64,000 nucleotides of DNA from Citrobacter europaeus (lineage in GTDB: Bacteria > Pseudomonadota > Gammaproteobacteria > Enterobacterales > Enterobacteriaceae): NCBI GenBank assembly GCA_020099315.1, contig CP083650.1:4960001-5024000 (forward strand). The letters run 5' to 3'. The notes beneath the pieces are model-generated. The model saw nothing but the letters and a program-made list of their open reading frames with translations, did no database searches and was not told the DNA's origin. How positions within the stretch are numbered: position 1 is the first letter of the stretch; every line of letters starts with the position of its first letter. Of the stretch, positions 1-8,557 are shown one piece after another. The position numbers and the translations under genes are program-made.

Positions 1-470
1 ATGCGGAACGCATCGCTCATAACCTGGGGTAATTCACTGATATGGCGGACCAGATAGTTGTGCTTAGTGATGGGGATAGAGATGCCGTAGGTGTCGACTT
101 CCTGGAAGGCGTCGGTACCGATCATCGAAGCCGGAACCTGCCCGGTGATACACACCAACGGGATGGAATCCAGACGCGCGTCGGCAATGGCGGTTACCAG
201 GTTGGTTGCGCCCGGTCCGCTGCAGGCCATACAGACGGCGGGTTTGCCATCGGTTCGCGCCATTCCCTGCGCGATAAACCCTGCGCCCTGCTCGTGGCGC
301 GCCAGGATATGACGGATTTGCGTGCTTTGGCTTAAGGCGTCATAGACGGGAAGAATCGATCCGCCGGGAATACCGGTAACAACCTGAATGCCCTGGCGTT
401 CCAGGAAATAAACGATGAATTCTGCGCCCGTAAAACGCGTACGCTTGGATGTTATGCCCGAACTTGCCAT
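1..470 (-). CDS. ilvB: Acetolactate synthase I large subunit, N-terminal part (runs off window)
   Basis: This is the N-terminal ~156 residues of the catalytic subunit of acetolactate synthase I, the ThDP enzyme that condenses pyruvate for valine and leucine synthesis (or pyruvate with 2-ketobutyrate for isoleucine). The translation starts MASSGITSKRTRF and contains the ThDP-binding-fold stretch GIPGGSILPVYDAL, the glutamate-bearing ARHEQGAG segment (Glu activates ThDP in this family) and SGPGATNLVTAIADA. The start at 470 follows GGACTGGAG and matches the E. coli N-terminus. Expression is expected to be controlled by the leader peptide and attenuator just upstream. The gene continues beyond position 1. 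Confidence 0.96.
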   Translation of the reverse strand, partial: MASSGITSKRTRFTGAEFIVYFLERQGIQVVTGIPGGSILPVYDALSQSTQIRHILARHEQGAGFIAQGMARTDGKPAVCMACSGPGATNLVTAIADARLDSIPLVCITGQVPASMIGTDAFQEVDTYGISIPITKHNYLVRHISELPQVMSDAFR

Positions 471-520
471 GCTCCAGTCCTTTTATTCTGGGCCTTTGCT
501 CCGGGCAGGTCTCTGAAACG

Positions 521-554
521 AAAAACCCCGCCCGGTTTGCGCCGGCGGGGTTTT
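521..554 (-). terminator. ilvB attenuator (rho-independent terminator)
   Basis: On the minus strand AACCCCGCC and GGGCGGGGTT form a GC-rich stem followed by a T run, between the stop of the leader peptide and ilvB. Position and form match the transcription attenuator of the ilvBN operon, where stalling on Val/Leu codons in the leader prevents termination. Confidence 0.9.
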
Positions 555-577
555 GGAATCGTGTGTTGATTCGGACC

Positions 578-679
578 CTACGGCGCATTGCCGACGACCA
601 CCACCACCACACGCACGACGACCGCTGCGCGAGATGGCGCAGTTTTTAGTAGGGTCGCAGTCAGCATGGAAGGGTTCAT
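578..679 (-). CDS. ivbL: ilvBN operon leader peptide
   Basis: A 33-residue leader peptide, starting MNPSMLTATLL and ending GNAP. It contains nine valines, in runs of three and six separated by one arginine, plus three leucines. Ribosome stalling on these codons under valine or leucine limitation couples amino acid supply to read-through of the downstream attenuator. E. coli IvbL is 32 residues with the same layout; here one valine is added in the second run. The ATG is followed by a second in-frame ATG four codons later, so the first start is not certain. Confidence 0.93.
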   Translation of the reverse strand: MNPSMLTATLLKTAPSRAAVVVRVVVVVVGNAP

Positions 680-806
680 TAGGGACCTGTCTGTTTGTTG
701 ATTAACTGGATTTATACAAACACAGGTTTTTCAGCGTGACAATGGAAAAATTTTCATCTGCATAAAAATGCGTCAACGATCACATTTCACAGGACCTGGC
801 CGAAAA

Positions 807-883
807 ACAAAAAACCCCGCCGGAGCGAGGTTTTTTCAGCGCTGTGCGGTTGGTAGCCGCCGAACACACTGTGTTATGTCAAC
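807..883 (-). ncRNA. istR: IstR-1 antisense sRNA (inhibitor of TisB translation)
   Basis: The minus strand from 883 reads GTTGACATAACACAGTGTG and ends in a CCTCGCTCCGGCGGGG hairpin plus T6, closely matching E. coli IstR-1 in length, 5' end and terminator. A minus-strand promoter fits the 5' end: TATACT at 890-895 and TTGCGT at 912-917 with a 16-nt spacer. The first 19 nt are perfectly complementary to the tisB leader at 1114-1132. In E. coli, IstR-1 is constitutive and blocks ribosome standby on tisB mRNA. The longer LexA-controlled IstR-2 would start further upstream; I did not map it. Confidence 0.92.
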
Positions 884-978
884 GAAAAAAGTATACGCGT
901 TCTGCGAAGAACACGCAATTTCGGCACGAATTTTGATGGTTTTGAGTATGGGACATGAATGGCGTAACGTCCATAAAA

Positions 979-1010
979 TACTGTTAATTTATACAGTATT
1001 TATCTATAAT
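979..1010 (+). promoter_or_regulatory. LexA box and -10 of the tisB SOS promoter
   Basis: TACTGTTAATTTATACAGTA at 979-998 fits the LexA consensus CTGT-N8-ACAG exactly. It sits immediately upstream of a perfect TATAAT at 1005-1010. Transcription would start near 1017 and read through the IstR target into tisB, so the toxin would be made only under SOS induction. Confidence 0.9.
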
Positions 1011-1113
1011 GTCTCGGTACGCAATGTGTTATACGGGGGCCGCATCGTAAACCGGCGCATCAAAGTCCTGGCTGAAACGGGTGGTGCCGTCAGCGCCTTA
1101 ACCCCCGTGTGAG

Positions 1114-1132
1114 CACACTGTGTTATGTCAAC
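1114..1132 (+). promoter_or_regulatory. IstR-1 pairing site / ribosome standby region in tisB mRNA
   Basis: CACACTGTGTTATGTCAAC is repeated exactly at 865-883, the sense complement of the IstR-1 5' end. In the tisB transcript it lies about 70 nt before the toxin start, matching the E. coli arrangement in which IstR-1 blocks a distant ribosome standby site rather than the Shine-Dalgarno sequence. Confidence 0.88.
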
Positions 1133-1200
1133 AAAGGTGCTGGCAACAGGCAGCGGCGAGGTACGTCAGCACCGTGCTCCTTGTACCAAAAGGAGAGCGT

Positions 1201-1290
1201 ATGAGCCTCGTGGATATCGCTATTCTTATCCTCAAACTCATTGTTGCAGCACTGCAACTCCTTGATGCCGTTCTGAAATACATTAAGTAA
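1201..1290 (+). CDS. tisB: Type I toxin TisB, small inner-membrane peptide
   Basis: A 29-residue hydrophobic peptide beginning MSLVDIAILILKL and ending VLKYIK, nearly identical to E. coli TisB (29 residues). TisB inserts in the inner membrane, lowers the proton-motive force during SOS and promotes persistence. The start is preceded by AAAGGAGAGCGT. Low charge and a single amphipathic helix spanning almost the whole peptide fit the family. A GC-rich hairpin follows at about 1311-1340. Confidence 0.95.
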   Translation: MSLVDIAILILKLIVAALQLLDAVLKYIK

Positions 1291-1309
1291 TTCAGATTCA
1301 AGTCGCACC

Positions 1310-1343
1310 AAAGGGGGGCGGGTAACACTCCGCTCCCCTTTCA
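1310..1343 (+). terminator. Probable tisB terminator
   Basis: AAGGGGGGCGG and CCGCTCCCCTT form an imperfect 11-bp GC-rich stem 20 nt after the tisB stop, followed by a pyrimidine-rich stretch (TCACCTTCTCC) rather than a clean T run. Confidence 0.6.
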
Positions 1344-1413
1344 CCTTCTCCCTGGTGCTTGTGTCGCGCCAATATGTTACGTTTTTATGACATTCTCAGG
1401 GAAGAATTCCACC

Positions 1414-2247
1414 ATGACGCTTTCTGTTTTCTGCATTTTGCTGTTCGCCGCGCTGCTGCACGCCAACTGGAACGCCATCGTCAAAGCTGGAAACGATAAA
1501 CTGTATTCGGCGATCGGCGTTAGCGGCTCAGCAGCGATTATGGCATTGATCTGCTTACCCTTCGCGCCTCAACCTTCCGCCGCCAGCCTGCCGTTTTTGG
1601 CCGTCTCAACCGCGCTACAAGTGGTGTATACGGTCCTGGTCGCCAAAACCTATCAGGTTTCGGATATGAGCCAGACCTATCCGTTAATGCGCGGTACAGC
1701 GCCGCTGCTGGTCGCAATTATCAGCGTTCTGTTCCTTGGGGATAGTCTGTCTATGCTGGCGTGGGTGGGGATTGCCACGATCTGTCTGGCCATTCTCGGT
1801 ATGGCATTTAACGGACGCAGCAGCTCGCAACGCGGGATCGTACTGGCGCTCATTAATGCCTGCTTTATCGCCGGTTACACGCTGGTTGATGGCACCGGCG
1901 TACGCTTATCAGAAACCGCGCTGGGTTATACGCTGTGGACCTTCTTTCTGAACGGCTCTTGCCTGCTCACCTGGGCGATGATCGCCAGGCGCCGGGAAGC
2001 GTCGCGCTATCTGGTACAGCAGTGGAAGAAAGGTATTCTTGGCGGGATTGGCACGATGGGTTCTTACGGTCTGGCGCTATGGGCCATGACCCAGGCTCCG
2101 TTGGCTGTAGTCGCGGCGCTGCGTGAAACATCCATTCTGTTTGGCGCTCTGCTCGCGTGGTTGCTGCTGAAAGAAAAGGTTGCCGGAATACGTCTTGTCG
2201 CGGCCGCAGGCATTGCCGTAGGCGCGGTATTACTACGTTTGTCTTGA
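1414..2247 (+). CDS. EamA/DMT-superfamily inner-membrane transporter
   Basis: A 277-residue polytopic membrane protein with about ten hydrophobic segments in two related halves, typical of EamA (DUF6) transporters of the drug/metabolite superfamily. Recognisable points are the opening HANWNAIVKAG, the TYPLMRGTAPLLVAI segment closing the first half, and ALRETSILFGALLAWLLLKEK near the end. Substrate unknown. I chose the ATG at 1414 because CAGGGAAG lies upstream at a usable distance; the ATG at 1387 would add nine residues without a clear ribosome site. It is not at this place in K-12. It stands alone between tisB and emrD. Confidence 0.85.
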   Translation: MTLSVFCILLFAALLHANWNAIVKAGNDKLYSAIGVSGSAAIMALICLPFAPQPSAASLPFLAVSTALQVVYTVLVAKTYQVSDMSQTYPLMRGTAPLLVAIISVLFLGDSLSMLAWVGIATICLAILGMAFNGRSSSQRGIVLALINACFIAGYTLVDGTGVRLSETALGYTLWTFFLNGSCLLTWAMIARRREASRYLVQQWKKGILGGIGTMGSYGLALWAMTQAPLAVVAALRETSILFGALLAWLLLKEKVAGIRLVAAAGIAVGAVLLRLS

Positions 2248-2439
2248 TCGTGCTGTAACCCGATGCAATCCGGCAACATTTGTTGCCGCTTTTTGTTTAC
2301 ATTTCCTGCCGTCCACCCCCTAAACATTCCAGCCTACTATCTGGCCTTCTTTTTCTGTTGTGGTAGATTCCACGCGCATTTACGGGAAAGTGCAGCACCT
2401 TATTCTTCTTTTTTCTCTTTTTTAAAAGTAATCAGCGAA

Positions 2440-3624
2440 ATGAAAAGGCATAGAAGCGTCAATTTGTTGTTGATGTTGGTATTACTGGTGGCGGTAGGTC
2501 AGATGGCGCAAACCATTTATATCCCCGCAATTGCTGATATGGCGCGTGAACTGAACGTTCGCGAAGGGGCGGTGCAAAGTGTGATGGCCGCCTACCTGTT
2601 GACCTACGGCCTGTCACAACTGTTTTACGGCCCGCTTTCCGATCGCGTTGGCCGCCGCCCGGTGATCCTCGCCGGAATGTCTATTTTTATGCTGGCCACG
2701 CTGGTCGCGATTACCACTCACAGCCTGACGGTACTGATTATCGCCAGTGCAATTCAGGGGATGGGAACGGGCGTCGGCGGTGTGATGGCGAGAACCTTAC
2801 CGCGCGATCTGTACGAAGGCTCGCAGTTGCGCCACGCGAATAGTTTGTTAAACATGGGGATTCTGGTCAGCCCACTGCTGGCGCCATTGATTGGCGGCAT
2901 GCTGGATACCCTGTGGAACTGGCGCGCGTGCTACATCTTCCTGTTGGTTCTGTGCGCGGGCGTCACGTTTAGCATGGCGCGCTGGATGCCGGAAACGCGC
3001 CCTGCAGGTGCCCCGCGCCCACGGCTTATCGCCAGCTATAAAACGCTGTTTGGCAACAGCGCTTTCACCTGTTACGTGCTGATGCTGATCGGTGGTCTGG
3101 CAGGCGTTGCGGTCTTCGAAGCCTGCTCCGGGGTATTGTTGGGCGCACGGCTCGGTCTGAGCAGTATGGTGGTCAGTATCCTGTTTATTCTGCCCATCCC
3201 GGCGGCGTTTTTCGGCGCCTGGTTCGCCGGTCGCCCGAACAAGCGTTTCTCGACGCTGATGTGGCAGTCGGTTATCTGCTGTCTGGTCGCCGGTTTGATG
3301 ATGTGGATCCCTGGGCTGTTCGACGTGATGAACGTCTGGACGCTGCTGGTTCCCGCCGCGCTGTTTTTCTTCGGTGCCGGAATGCTGTTTCCGCTGGCAA
3401 CCAGCGGCGCAATGGAACCTTTCCCATTCCTGGCAGGCACTGCCGGCGCGCTGGTCGGGGGATTACAAAACATTGGTTCCGGCGTGCTGGCGTGGTTCTC
3501 TGCCATGCTGCCGCAGACCGGACAAGCCAGTCTGGGATTGTTGATGACCCTTATGGGGCTGCTGATTTTTGTTTGCTGGATTCCACTGGCGTCACGCGTG
3601 TCGCATCAGGGACAGGCGGTTTAA
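2440..3624 (+). CDS. emrD: Multidrug efflux MFS transporter EmrD
   Basis: A 394-residue, 12-helix major-facilitator antiporter, the length of E. coli EmrD and highly similar throughout. The MFS signature DRVGRRPVILAG between helices 2 and 3 and the GTGVGGVMARTLPRDLY segment are intact. EmrD exports amphipathic compounds and uncouplers such as CCCP at the inner membrane. The start at 2440 gives the E. coli N-terminus MKRHRSVNLL; the frame is open further upstream but that part is AT-rich and not homologous. It converges with the glycosidase-like gene, whose 3' end overlaps by about 74 bp. Confidence 0.95.
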   Translation: MKRHRSVNLLLMLVLLVAVGQMAQTIYIPAIADMARELNVREGAVQSVMAAYLLTYGLSQLFYGPLSDRVGRRPVILAGMSIFMLATLVAITTHSLTVLIIASAIQGMGTGVGGVMARTLPRDLYEGSQLRHANSLLNMGILVSPLLAPLIGGMLDTLWNWRACYIFLLVLCAGVTFSMARWMPETRPAGAPRPRLIASYKTLFGNSAFTCYVLMLIGGLAGVAVFEACSGVLLGARLGLSSMVVSILFILPIPAAFFGAWFAGRPNKRFSTLMWQSVICCLVAGLMMWIPGLFDVMNVWTLLVPAALFFFGAGMLFPLATSGAMEPFPFLAGTAGALVGGLQNIGSGVLAWFSAMLPQTGQASLGLLMTLMGLLIFVCWIPLASRVSHQGQAV

Positions 3625-4612
3625 GCGTATGATGGCCCGGCTTATCGCCGGGCTTTTCGCATTCAGGCGCGATCATCGTCGTCAGCAGCGGCTCCAGCGT
3701 CGGACGCCAGGCACCCTCCTCGCCATCATAGAACTGTGTATCCGCATTGATAGCATAGGGAATTTTCGCTTTCTTCAGCTCGCACGCCATAAAGCGGGCA
3801 AACGCCATTTGTGAGGCTGAAGGCGCGTTCCTGATGGTTTCTCCTGGCGACCAGTCTCCTACCCAACTGACATGACCAGTTTTCTGCTGCCAATGAACGG
3901 CGGTATTGATGCGGGCGCGAATAGCGGCCTTTTCTGCCGCAGTCCCTGAGGTCCACGGGTATTTGCCGTTATTTTTCAGCGGTCCCCACGGAAAAATATG
4001 CCATTGGGCCAGCACGGTATTCTGACTTTGCGGCGGCAGTTTCAGGTTAAGCAAATCTTCCGGTGCAGCACGCAGTCGCGGCGCGATGAAAATCATCCGC
4101 TGCGGGTCGATGGCATGGATGTTACGAATGGTTTTATCATACACCCGATTGAGCGACGCCTGATTATGGTTGAGCTTATCAGAGGGTTCAAATATCAGGT
4201 CGAAACCCAGCAACGGCGAGCTTTGACCAAAGTAATGCGCCACCGCCACCCACCAGTTAACCACCTCTTTTTCGTTACCGGCGCTGGGGTCTTTTTTATA
4301 TTCGTCAGCCTGATAGGCGATTATCGGGATCACGCCATACTGCTCACAGGCTTCCACCAGTTTACGCAAGTGTATAAGCCGCGCCTCCGTGGGCTCTCCC
4401 GCCACGCGAATGCGCACGTGGGTCAACCCTTTCGCCTTAAAATCCCGCACCACCAGCGGATCGAATTCACGTATACCCCGATCGGTCCGCGCCCAGTCTA
4501 CGTCCATCCCAACGCCAAGCTGCTGGGCATACTGCGCCGCCGTCAGCGCAGGTTGCGTGGCATATACGGTGGCGCTGGCTAACAGCAAAAGGGAAACAAT
4601 CGGCTTTAACAC
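3551..4612 (-). CDS. Secreted cellulase-family (GH5-like) glycosyl hydrolase
   Basis: A protein of about 353 residues with an N-terminal signal peptide (LKPIVSLLLLASATVYA) and a (beta/alpha)8 glycosidase-like body. THVRIRV, then the FDLIFEPSD segment where GH5 enzymes have the acid/base NEP motif (here FEP), then WVGDWSPGE near the position of the nucleophile strand. The first catalytic Glu is present but Asn is replaced by Phe, so activity is uncertain. I chose GTG at 4612 because AAGGA lies five nt upstream; an ATG at 4669 would extend it by 19 residues. The last ~25 codons run through the emrD terminator hairpin and into emrD, so the stop may have drifted downstream. Confidence 0.75.
   Translation of the reverse strand: MLKPIVSLLLLASATVYATQPALTAAQYAQQLGVGMDVDWARTDRGIREFDPLVVRDFKAKGLTHVRIRVAGEPTEARLIHLRKLVEACEQYGVIPIIAYQADEYKKDPSAGNEKEVVNWWVAVAHYFGQSSPLLGFDLIFEPSDKLNHNQASLNRVYDKTIRNIHAIDPQRMIFIAPRLRAAPEDLLNLKLPPQSQNTVLAQWHIFPWGPLKNNGKYPWTSGTAAEKAAIRARINTAVHWQQKTGHVSWVGDWSPGETIRNAPSASQMAFARFMACELKKAKIPYAINADTQFYDGEEGAWRPTLEPLLTTMIAPECEKPGDKPGHHTLKPPVPDATRVTPVESSKQKSAAP
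3635..3657. terminator. Hairpin at the emrD 3' end (terminator/REP-like)
   Basis: GCCCGGC-TTATC-GCCGGGC followed by TTTTC, 11 nt after the emrD stop. It can act as a terminator for emrD, yet on the other strand it lies inside the C-terminal codons of the convergent gene. Confidence 0.75.
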
Positions 4613-4711
4613 GGTCGTCCTTACGCAAATCATCAGGAGTGATATCACGTATTTAGCATGCTTTTTCACTTTCCGTGTAGAGAGAAAGCGTAAAAAATAT
4701 TCGCGACCTGC

Positions 4712-5638
4712 CTAATTAACCTGCTCCTGTAGCCAGCCAATAAACGCCTCGATTTTCGGCCACTGCCTGCCGGGCAGCGTGGTGATGTAGTAGTGCTGAT
4801 GGCATTTCAGCGCCATATCGCCAAAAGGCGCGACCAGCTCTCCGCTGTCGAGACGTTTTTGCACCAGCCGCCTTCGGCCCATCGCCACGCCGATATGGTT
4901 CATTGCCGCAATGACCGCTAAATCAGAGCGATCGAAACCAATTCCCGATGATGTCGGCAGATTTGCTGCAAAATGCTGCGCCCAGCTGTGCCATTCATCG
5001 GTCCCGGAATCGTTACTCCACGCCTGTCTGTCGTGCAGCAGCGTACAGTGCGGCAGATTCACCAGCGATCCGGTAAGGTCATGGCGTCGAGCGTAGTCCG
5101 GGCTGCATACCGGCAGGATCTCTTCATCCATCAGGAAGTGATGGGTGAGTTGCGCGGAAGGCGCGTCGTCAAAATAGATAGCCAGATCGACCCCGGCACG
5201 CTGCAGATTGACGTTGTCATTGCCGGTCAGGATAGTCAGTGAAATTGCCGGGTAACGGCGGGTAAAATCACCGAGCGCCGGAACCAGCCAGCACTGAGCG
5301 ATAGAGGGCCGCGAGTAGACTGTGAGCGTCCCCGAGAGCTCCTGATTCTTGATATCAAGAATTTCCTGGTTGAGCGTGTCCAGCGACGATTTCAGCGCCC
5401 AAAAAACCCTTTTGCCTTCGTGGGTGAGTTCCACTTTGCGGTGCGAGCGGACAAACAGTTGAATGCCTAACTCCTCTTCCAGCTGATTAATCCGATGGCT
5501 GACGGCGCTGGGACTTAATGACAGCTCGTCTGCTGCCAGCGCAAACGACTGATGCCGCGCAGCCACTTCAAAAGTATACAGTTTTGACAACTGCCAGCCA
5601 TTGAGCAGACGATTTCTGACCTCGCGTACGGGATCCAT
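4712..5638 (-). CDS. dsdC: D-serine-responsive LysR-type activator DsdC
   Basis: A 308-residue LysR-family regulator. The N-terminal winged helix carries SFALAADELSLSPSAVSHRI, followed by the periplasmic-binding-protein-like effector domain (GTLTVYSRPSIAQCWLVPAL). In E. coli, DsdC activates dsdXA in response to D-serine and represses itself. It is divergent from dsdX with a 229-bp shared control region. The start at 5638 (MDPVREVRN) has GAGGTGAGT upstream and corresponds to the E. coli protein; the open frame extends further upstream without support. Confidence 0.95.
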   Translation of the reverse strand: MDPVREVRNRLLNGWQLSKLYTFEVAARHQSFALAADELSLSPSAVSHRINQLEEELGIQLFVRSHRKVELTHEGKRVFWALKSSLDTLNQEILDIKNQELSGTLTVYSRPSIAQCWLVPALGDFTRRYPAISLTILTGNDNVNLQRAGVDLAIYFDDAPSAQLTHHFLMDEEILPVCSPDYARRHDLTGSLVNLPHCTLLHDRQAWSNDSGTDEWHSWAQHFAANLPTSSGIGFDRSDLAVIAAMNHIGVAMGRRRLVQKRLDSGELVAPFGDMALKCHQHYYITTLPGRQWPKIEAFIGWLQEQVN

Positions 5639-5867
5639 ACTCACCTCTTGTCCTCCTGATTCATTCGCCGGAGTGTAAAAAAGTTCGCTGCAAAAATCAG
5701 CATAAAGATGAATCAAAGTGAACTATATCGCAAAAACCAGACGCAATTAGACGTAAATCACTCATTTGATGCAATCTGGCTCATGTGAAAGGGGATTTAT
5801 ATCGTTTGTCAGACCCTGCCTTATTTTTGTCCAATACCCCTATATTAATCACAGGGCAAGGTGAGCT

Positions 5868-7205
5868 ATGCACTCTCAAATCTGGGTTGTGAGCACGCTG
5901 CTGATAAGCATCGTGTTAATCGTTTTGACCATCGTGAAGTTCAAATTCCACCCGTTTCTGGCGCTGCTGTTAGCCAGCTTCTTCGTGGGTACGATGATGG
6001 GTATGGGGCCGCTGGATATGGTCAATGCCATTGAGAGTGGCATCGGCGGTACGCTGGGCTTCCTCGCCGCGGTTATCGGCCTTGGAACCATTCTGGGCAA
6101 AATGATGGAAGTCTCAGGCGCGGCCGAACGCATCGGACTGACGCTGCAGCGCTGCCGTTGGCTTTCCGCTGACGTCATTATGGTACTGGTCGGACTGATA
6201 TGCGGGATCACACTGTTTGTTGAAGTCGGCGTGGTGCTGTTGATTCCACTGGCTTTTTCGATTGCCAAAAAGACCAATACATCACTCCTGAAGCTGGCGA
6301 TTCCGCTGTGTACGGCGCTGATGGCAGTACACTGCGTCGTGCCGCCGCATCCGGCCGCCCTGTTCGTGGCGAATAAGCTGGGTGCGGACATTGGTACCGT
6401 GATTGTTTACGGTTTACTGGTCGGTTTGATGGCCTCACTGATCGGCGGTCCGCTGTACCTGAAATTCCTCGGTAACCGTCTGCCGTTTAAACCGGTTCCG
6501 GCTGAATTTTCCGACCTCAAAGTGCGCGACGAAAGTACACTGCCGTCGCTGGGCGCTACGCTGTTTACCGTTCTGCTGCCGATTGCCCTGATGCTGGTAA
6601 AAACCGTCGCAGAGCTGAACATGGCGAAAGGCAGCACGGTGTATACGCTGCTGGAGTTTATCGGTAACCCGATCACCGCGATGTTTATTGCCGTTTTCGT
6701 GGCCTACTACATTCTCGGTCTGCGTCAGCATATCGGCATGGGGGCGCTACTGACCCACACCGAAAACGGTTTTGGCTCGATTGCTAACATTTTGCTGATT
6801 ATCGGCGCAGGCGGCGCATTCAACGCTATCCTCAAGAGCAGCGGGCTGGCGGATACCCTCGCACTGATCCTCTCAAACATGCACATGCACCCGATTCTGC
6901 TGGCCTGGCTGGTGGCGTTAATCCTGCATGCCGCAGTGGGCTCCGCCACGGTGGCGATGATGGGGGCGACGGCTATCGTGGCACCGATGCTGCCGCTCTA
7001 TCCTAACGTTAGCCCGGAGATCATCGCCATTGCCATCGGCTCCGGCGCTATTGGCTGCACGATCGTGACCGATTCCCTCTTCTGGCTGGTGAAGCAGTAC
7101 TGCGGCGCCACCCTGAATGAGACGTTCAAATACTATACGACCGCGACATTTATCGCGTCCGTGATTGCACTGGTTTGCACATTCCTGCTTTCCTTTATTA
7201 TTTAA
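5868..7205 (+). CDS. dsdX: D-serine permease DsdX (GntP family)
   Basis: A 445-residue polytopic permease, the same length as E. coli DsdX and nearly identical over long stretches (GIGGTLGFLAAVIGLGTILG, VVPPHPAALFVANKLGAD, HAAVGSATVAMMGATAIVAP). These are GntP-family signatures; DsdX takes up D-serine by proton symport. CAAGGTGAGCT provides the ribosome site. It is followed after 17 bp by dsdA, so uptake and deamination are co-transcribed under DsdC. Confidence 0.97.
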   Translation: MHSQIWVVSTLLISIVLIVLTIVKFKFHPFLALLLASFFVGTMMGMGPLDMVNAIESGIGGTLGFLAAVIGLGTILGKMMEVSGAAERIGLTLQRCRWLSADVIMVLVGLICGITLFVEVGVVLLIPLAFSIAKKTNTSLLKLAIPLCTALMAVHCVVPPHPAALFVANKLGADIGTVIVYGLLVGLMASLIGGPLYLKFLGNRLPFKPVPAEFSDLKVRDESTLPSLGATLFTVLLPIALMLVKTVAELNMAKGSTVYTLLEFIGNPITAMFIAVFVAYYILGLRQHIGMGALLTHTENGFGSIANILLIIGAGGAFNAILKSSGLADTLALILSNMHMHPILLAWLVALILHAAVGSATVAMMGATAIVAPMLPLYPNVSPEIIAIAIGSGAIGCTIVTDSLFWLVKQYCGATLNETFKYYTTATFIASVIALVCTFLLSFII

Positions 7206-7222
7206 ACGCAAAGAGACTGACT

Positions 7223-8545
7223 ATGGAAAATATTCAAACACTTATCGCCCAGTATCCTTTAGTGGAAGACCTGGTCGCTCTCAAGGAGACGACCTGGTTT
7301 AACCCTGGCACCACCTCTCTTGCGGAAGGTTTACCGTACGTTGGCCTGACCGAGCACGATGTTCAGGATGCCCATGCTCGTCTGACGCGCTTCGCGCCGT
7401 ATCTGGCGCAGGCATTCCCGGAAACCGCAGCCACCGGCGGCATTATCGAATCCGAGCTGGCCGCGATCCCGGCGATGCAAAAACGGCTGGTAAAAGAGTA
7501 CGGGCAGCCTATCCGCGGAGAAATCCTGCTGAAGAAGGACAGCCATCTGCCGATTTCCGGCTCAATTAAAGCGCGTGGTGGTATTTATGAAGTGCTGACA
7601 CACGCGGAAAAACTGGCGCTGGAAGCCGGTCTGCTGACCACACAAGACGATTACAGCATTCTGCTTTCACCTGAGTTCAAACAGTTCTTCAGCCAGTACA
7701 GCATCGCGGTAGGCTCCACCGGCAACCTCGGCATGTCGATTGGCATTATGAGCGCCTGTATCGGCTTTAAGGTGACGGTGCATATGTCTGCCGACGCTCG
7801 CGCGTGGAAAAAAGCCAAACTGCGCAGTCACGGCGTGACGGTAGTGGAGTATGAAGAAGATTACGGTGTGGCGGTTGAGCAGGGTCGTAAGGCGGCAGAA
7901 TCCGATCCGAACTGTTTCTTTATCGATGATGAAAATTCCCGCACGCTGTTTTTAGGCTATGCGGTCGCGGGCCAGCGTCTGAAGGCGCAGTTTGCCCAGC
8001 AAGGACGCGTGGTGGATGCCGACCATCCGCTGTTTGTTTACCTGCCGTGCGGCGTCGGCGGTGGTCCTGGCGGCGTGGCGTTTGGCCTGAAGCTGGCCTT
8101 CGGCGACAACGTGCACTGCTTCTTCGCCGAACCGACCCACTCCCCCTGCATGCTGCTGGGGATTTATACCGGGCTGCACGATACGATTTCCGTGCAGGAT
8201 ATCGGCATCGATAACCTGACGGCGGCGGATGGGCTGGCGGTAGGTCGTGCGTCCGGCTTTGTTGGCCGGGCGATGGAACGTCTGCTCGACGGTCTGTACA
8301 CCCTGGACGATCAGACGATGTACGACATGCTGGGCTGGCTGGCGCAGGAAGAAGGCATTCGCCTTGAGCCGTCGGCGCTGGCCGGGATGGCCGGTCCGCA
8401 ACGCGTATGCGCCTCTGCTGACTATCAGCAGATGCACGGCTTCAGCGCAGAGCAGCTCAATAACGCCACCCACCTGGTGTGGGCGACCGGCGGCGGCATG
8501 GTACCTGAAGAAGAAATGGCGCAGTATCTGGCCAAAGGGCGTTAA
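7223..8545 (+). CDS. dsdA: D-serine dehydratase (ammonia-lyase) DsdA
   Basis: A 440-residue PLP enzyme converting D-serine to pyruvate and ammonia (E. coli 442). The Schiff-base lysine is in SGSIKARGG, the phosphate-binding loop is GSTGNLGMSIG and the glycine-rich GVGGGPGGV segment follows. The start MENIQTLIAQYPLV with AAGAGACTGACT upstream matches E. coli; an earlier in-frame ATG at 7175 lies inside dsdX and is not used. The enzyme lets the cell tolerate and use D-serine, abundant in urine. Confidence 0.96.
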   Translation: MENIQTLIAQYPLVEDLVALKETTWFNPGTTSLAEGLPYVGLTEHDVQDAHARLTRFAPYLAQAFPETAATGGIIESELAAIPAMQKRLVKEYGQPIRGEILLKKDSHLPISGSIKARGGIYEVLTHAEKLALEAGLLTTQDDYSILLSPEFKQFFSQYSIAVGSTGNLGMSIGIMSACIGFKVTVHMSADARAWKKAKLRSHGVTVVEYEEDYGVAVEQGRKAAESDPNCFFIDDENSRTLFLGYAVAGQRLKAQFAQQGRVVDADHPLFVYLPCGVGGGPGGVAFGLKLAFGDNVHCFFAEPTHSPCMLLGIYTGLHDTISVQDIGIDNLTAADGLAVGRASGFVGRAMERLLDGLYTLDDQTMYDMLGWLAQEEGIRLEPSALAGMAGPQRVCASADYQQMHGFSAEQLNNATHLVWATGGGMVPEEEMAQYLAKGR

Positions 8546-8557
8546 ACGTTGCTGACC

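Noticed and set aside
449..649. Plus-strand frame with a His-rich run (HHHHTHDD) near 600
   Set aside because: It is the complement of the valine codons of the ivbL leader; the leader and attenuator explain the region.
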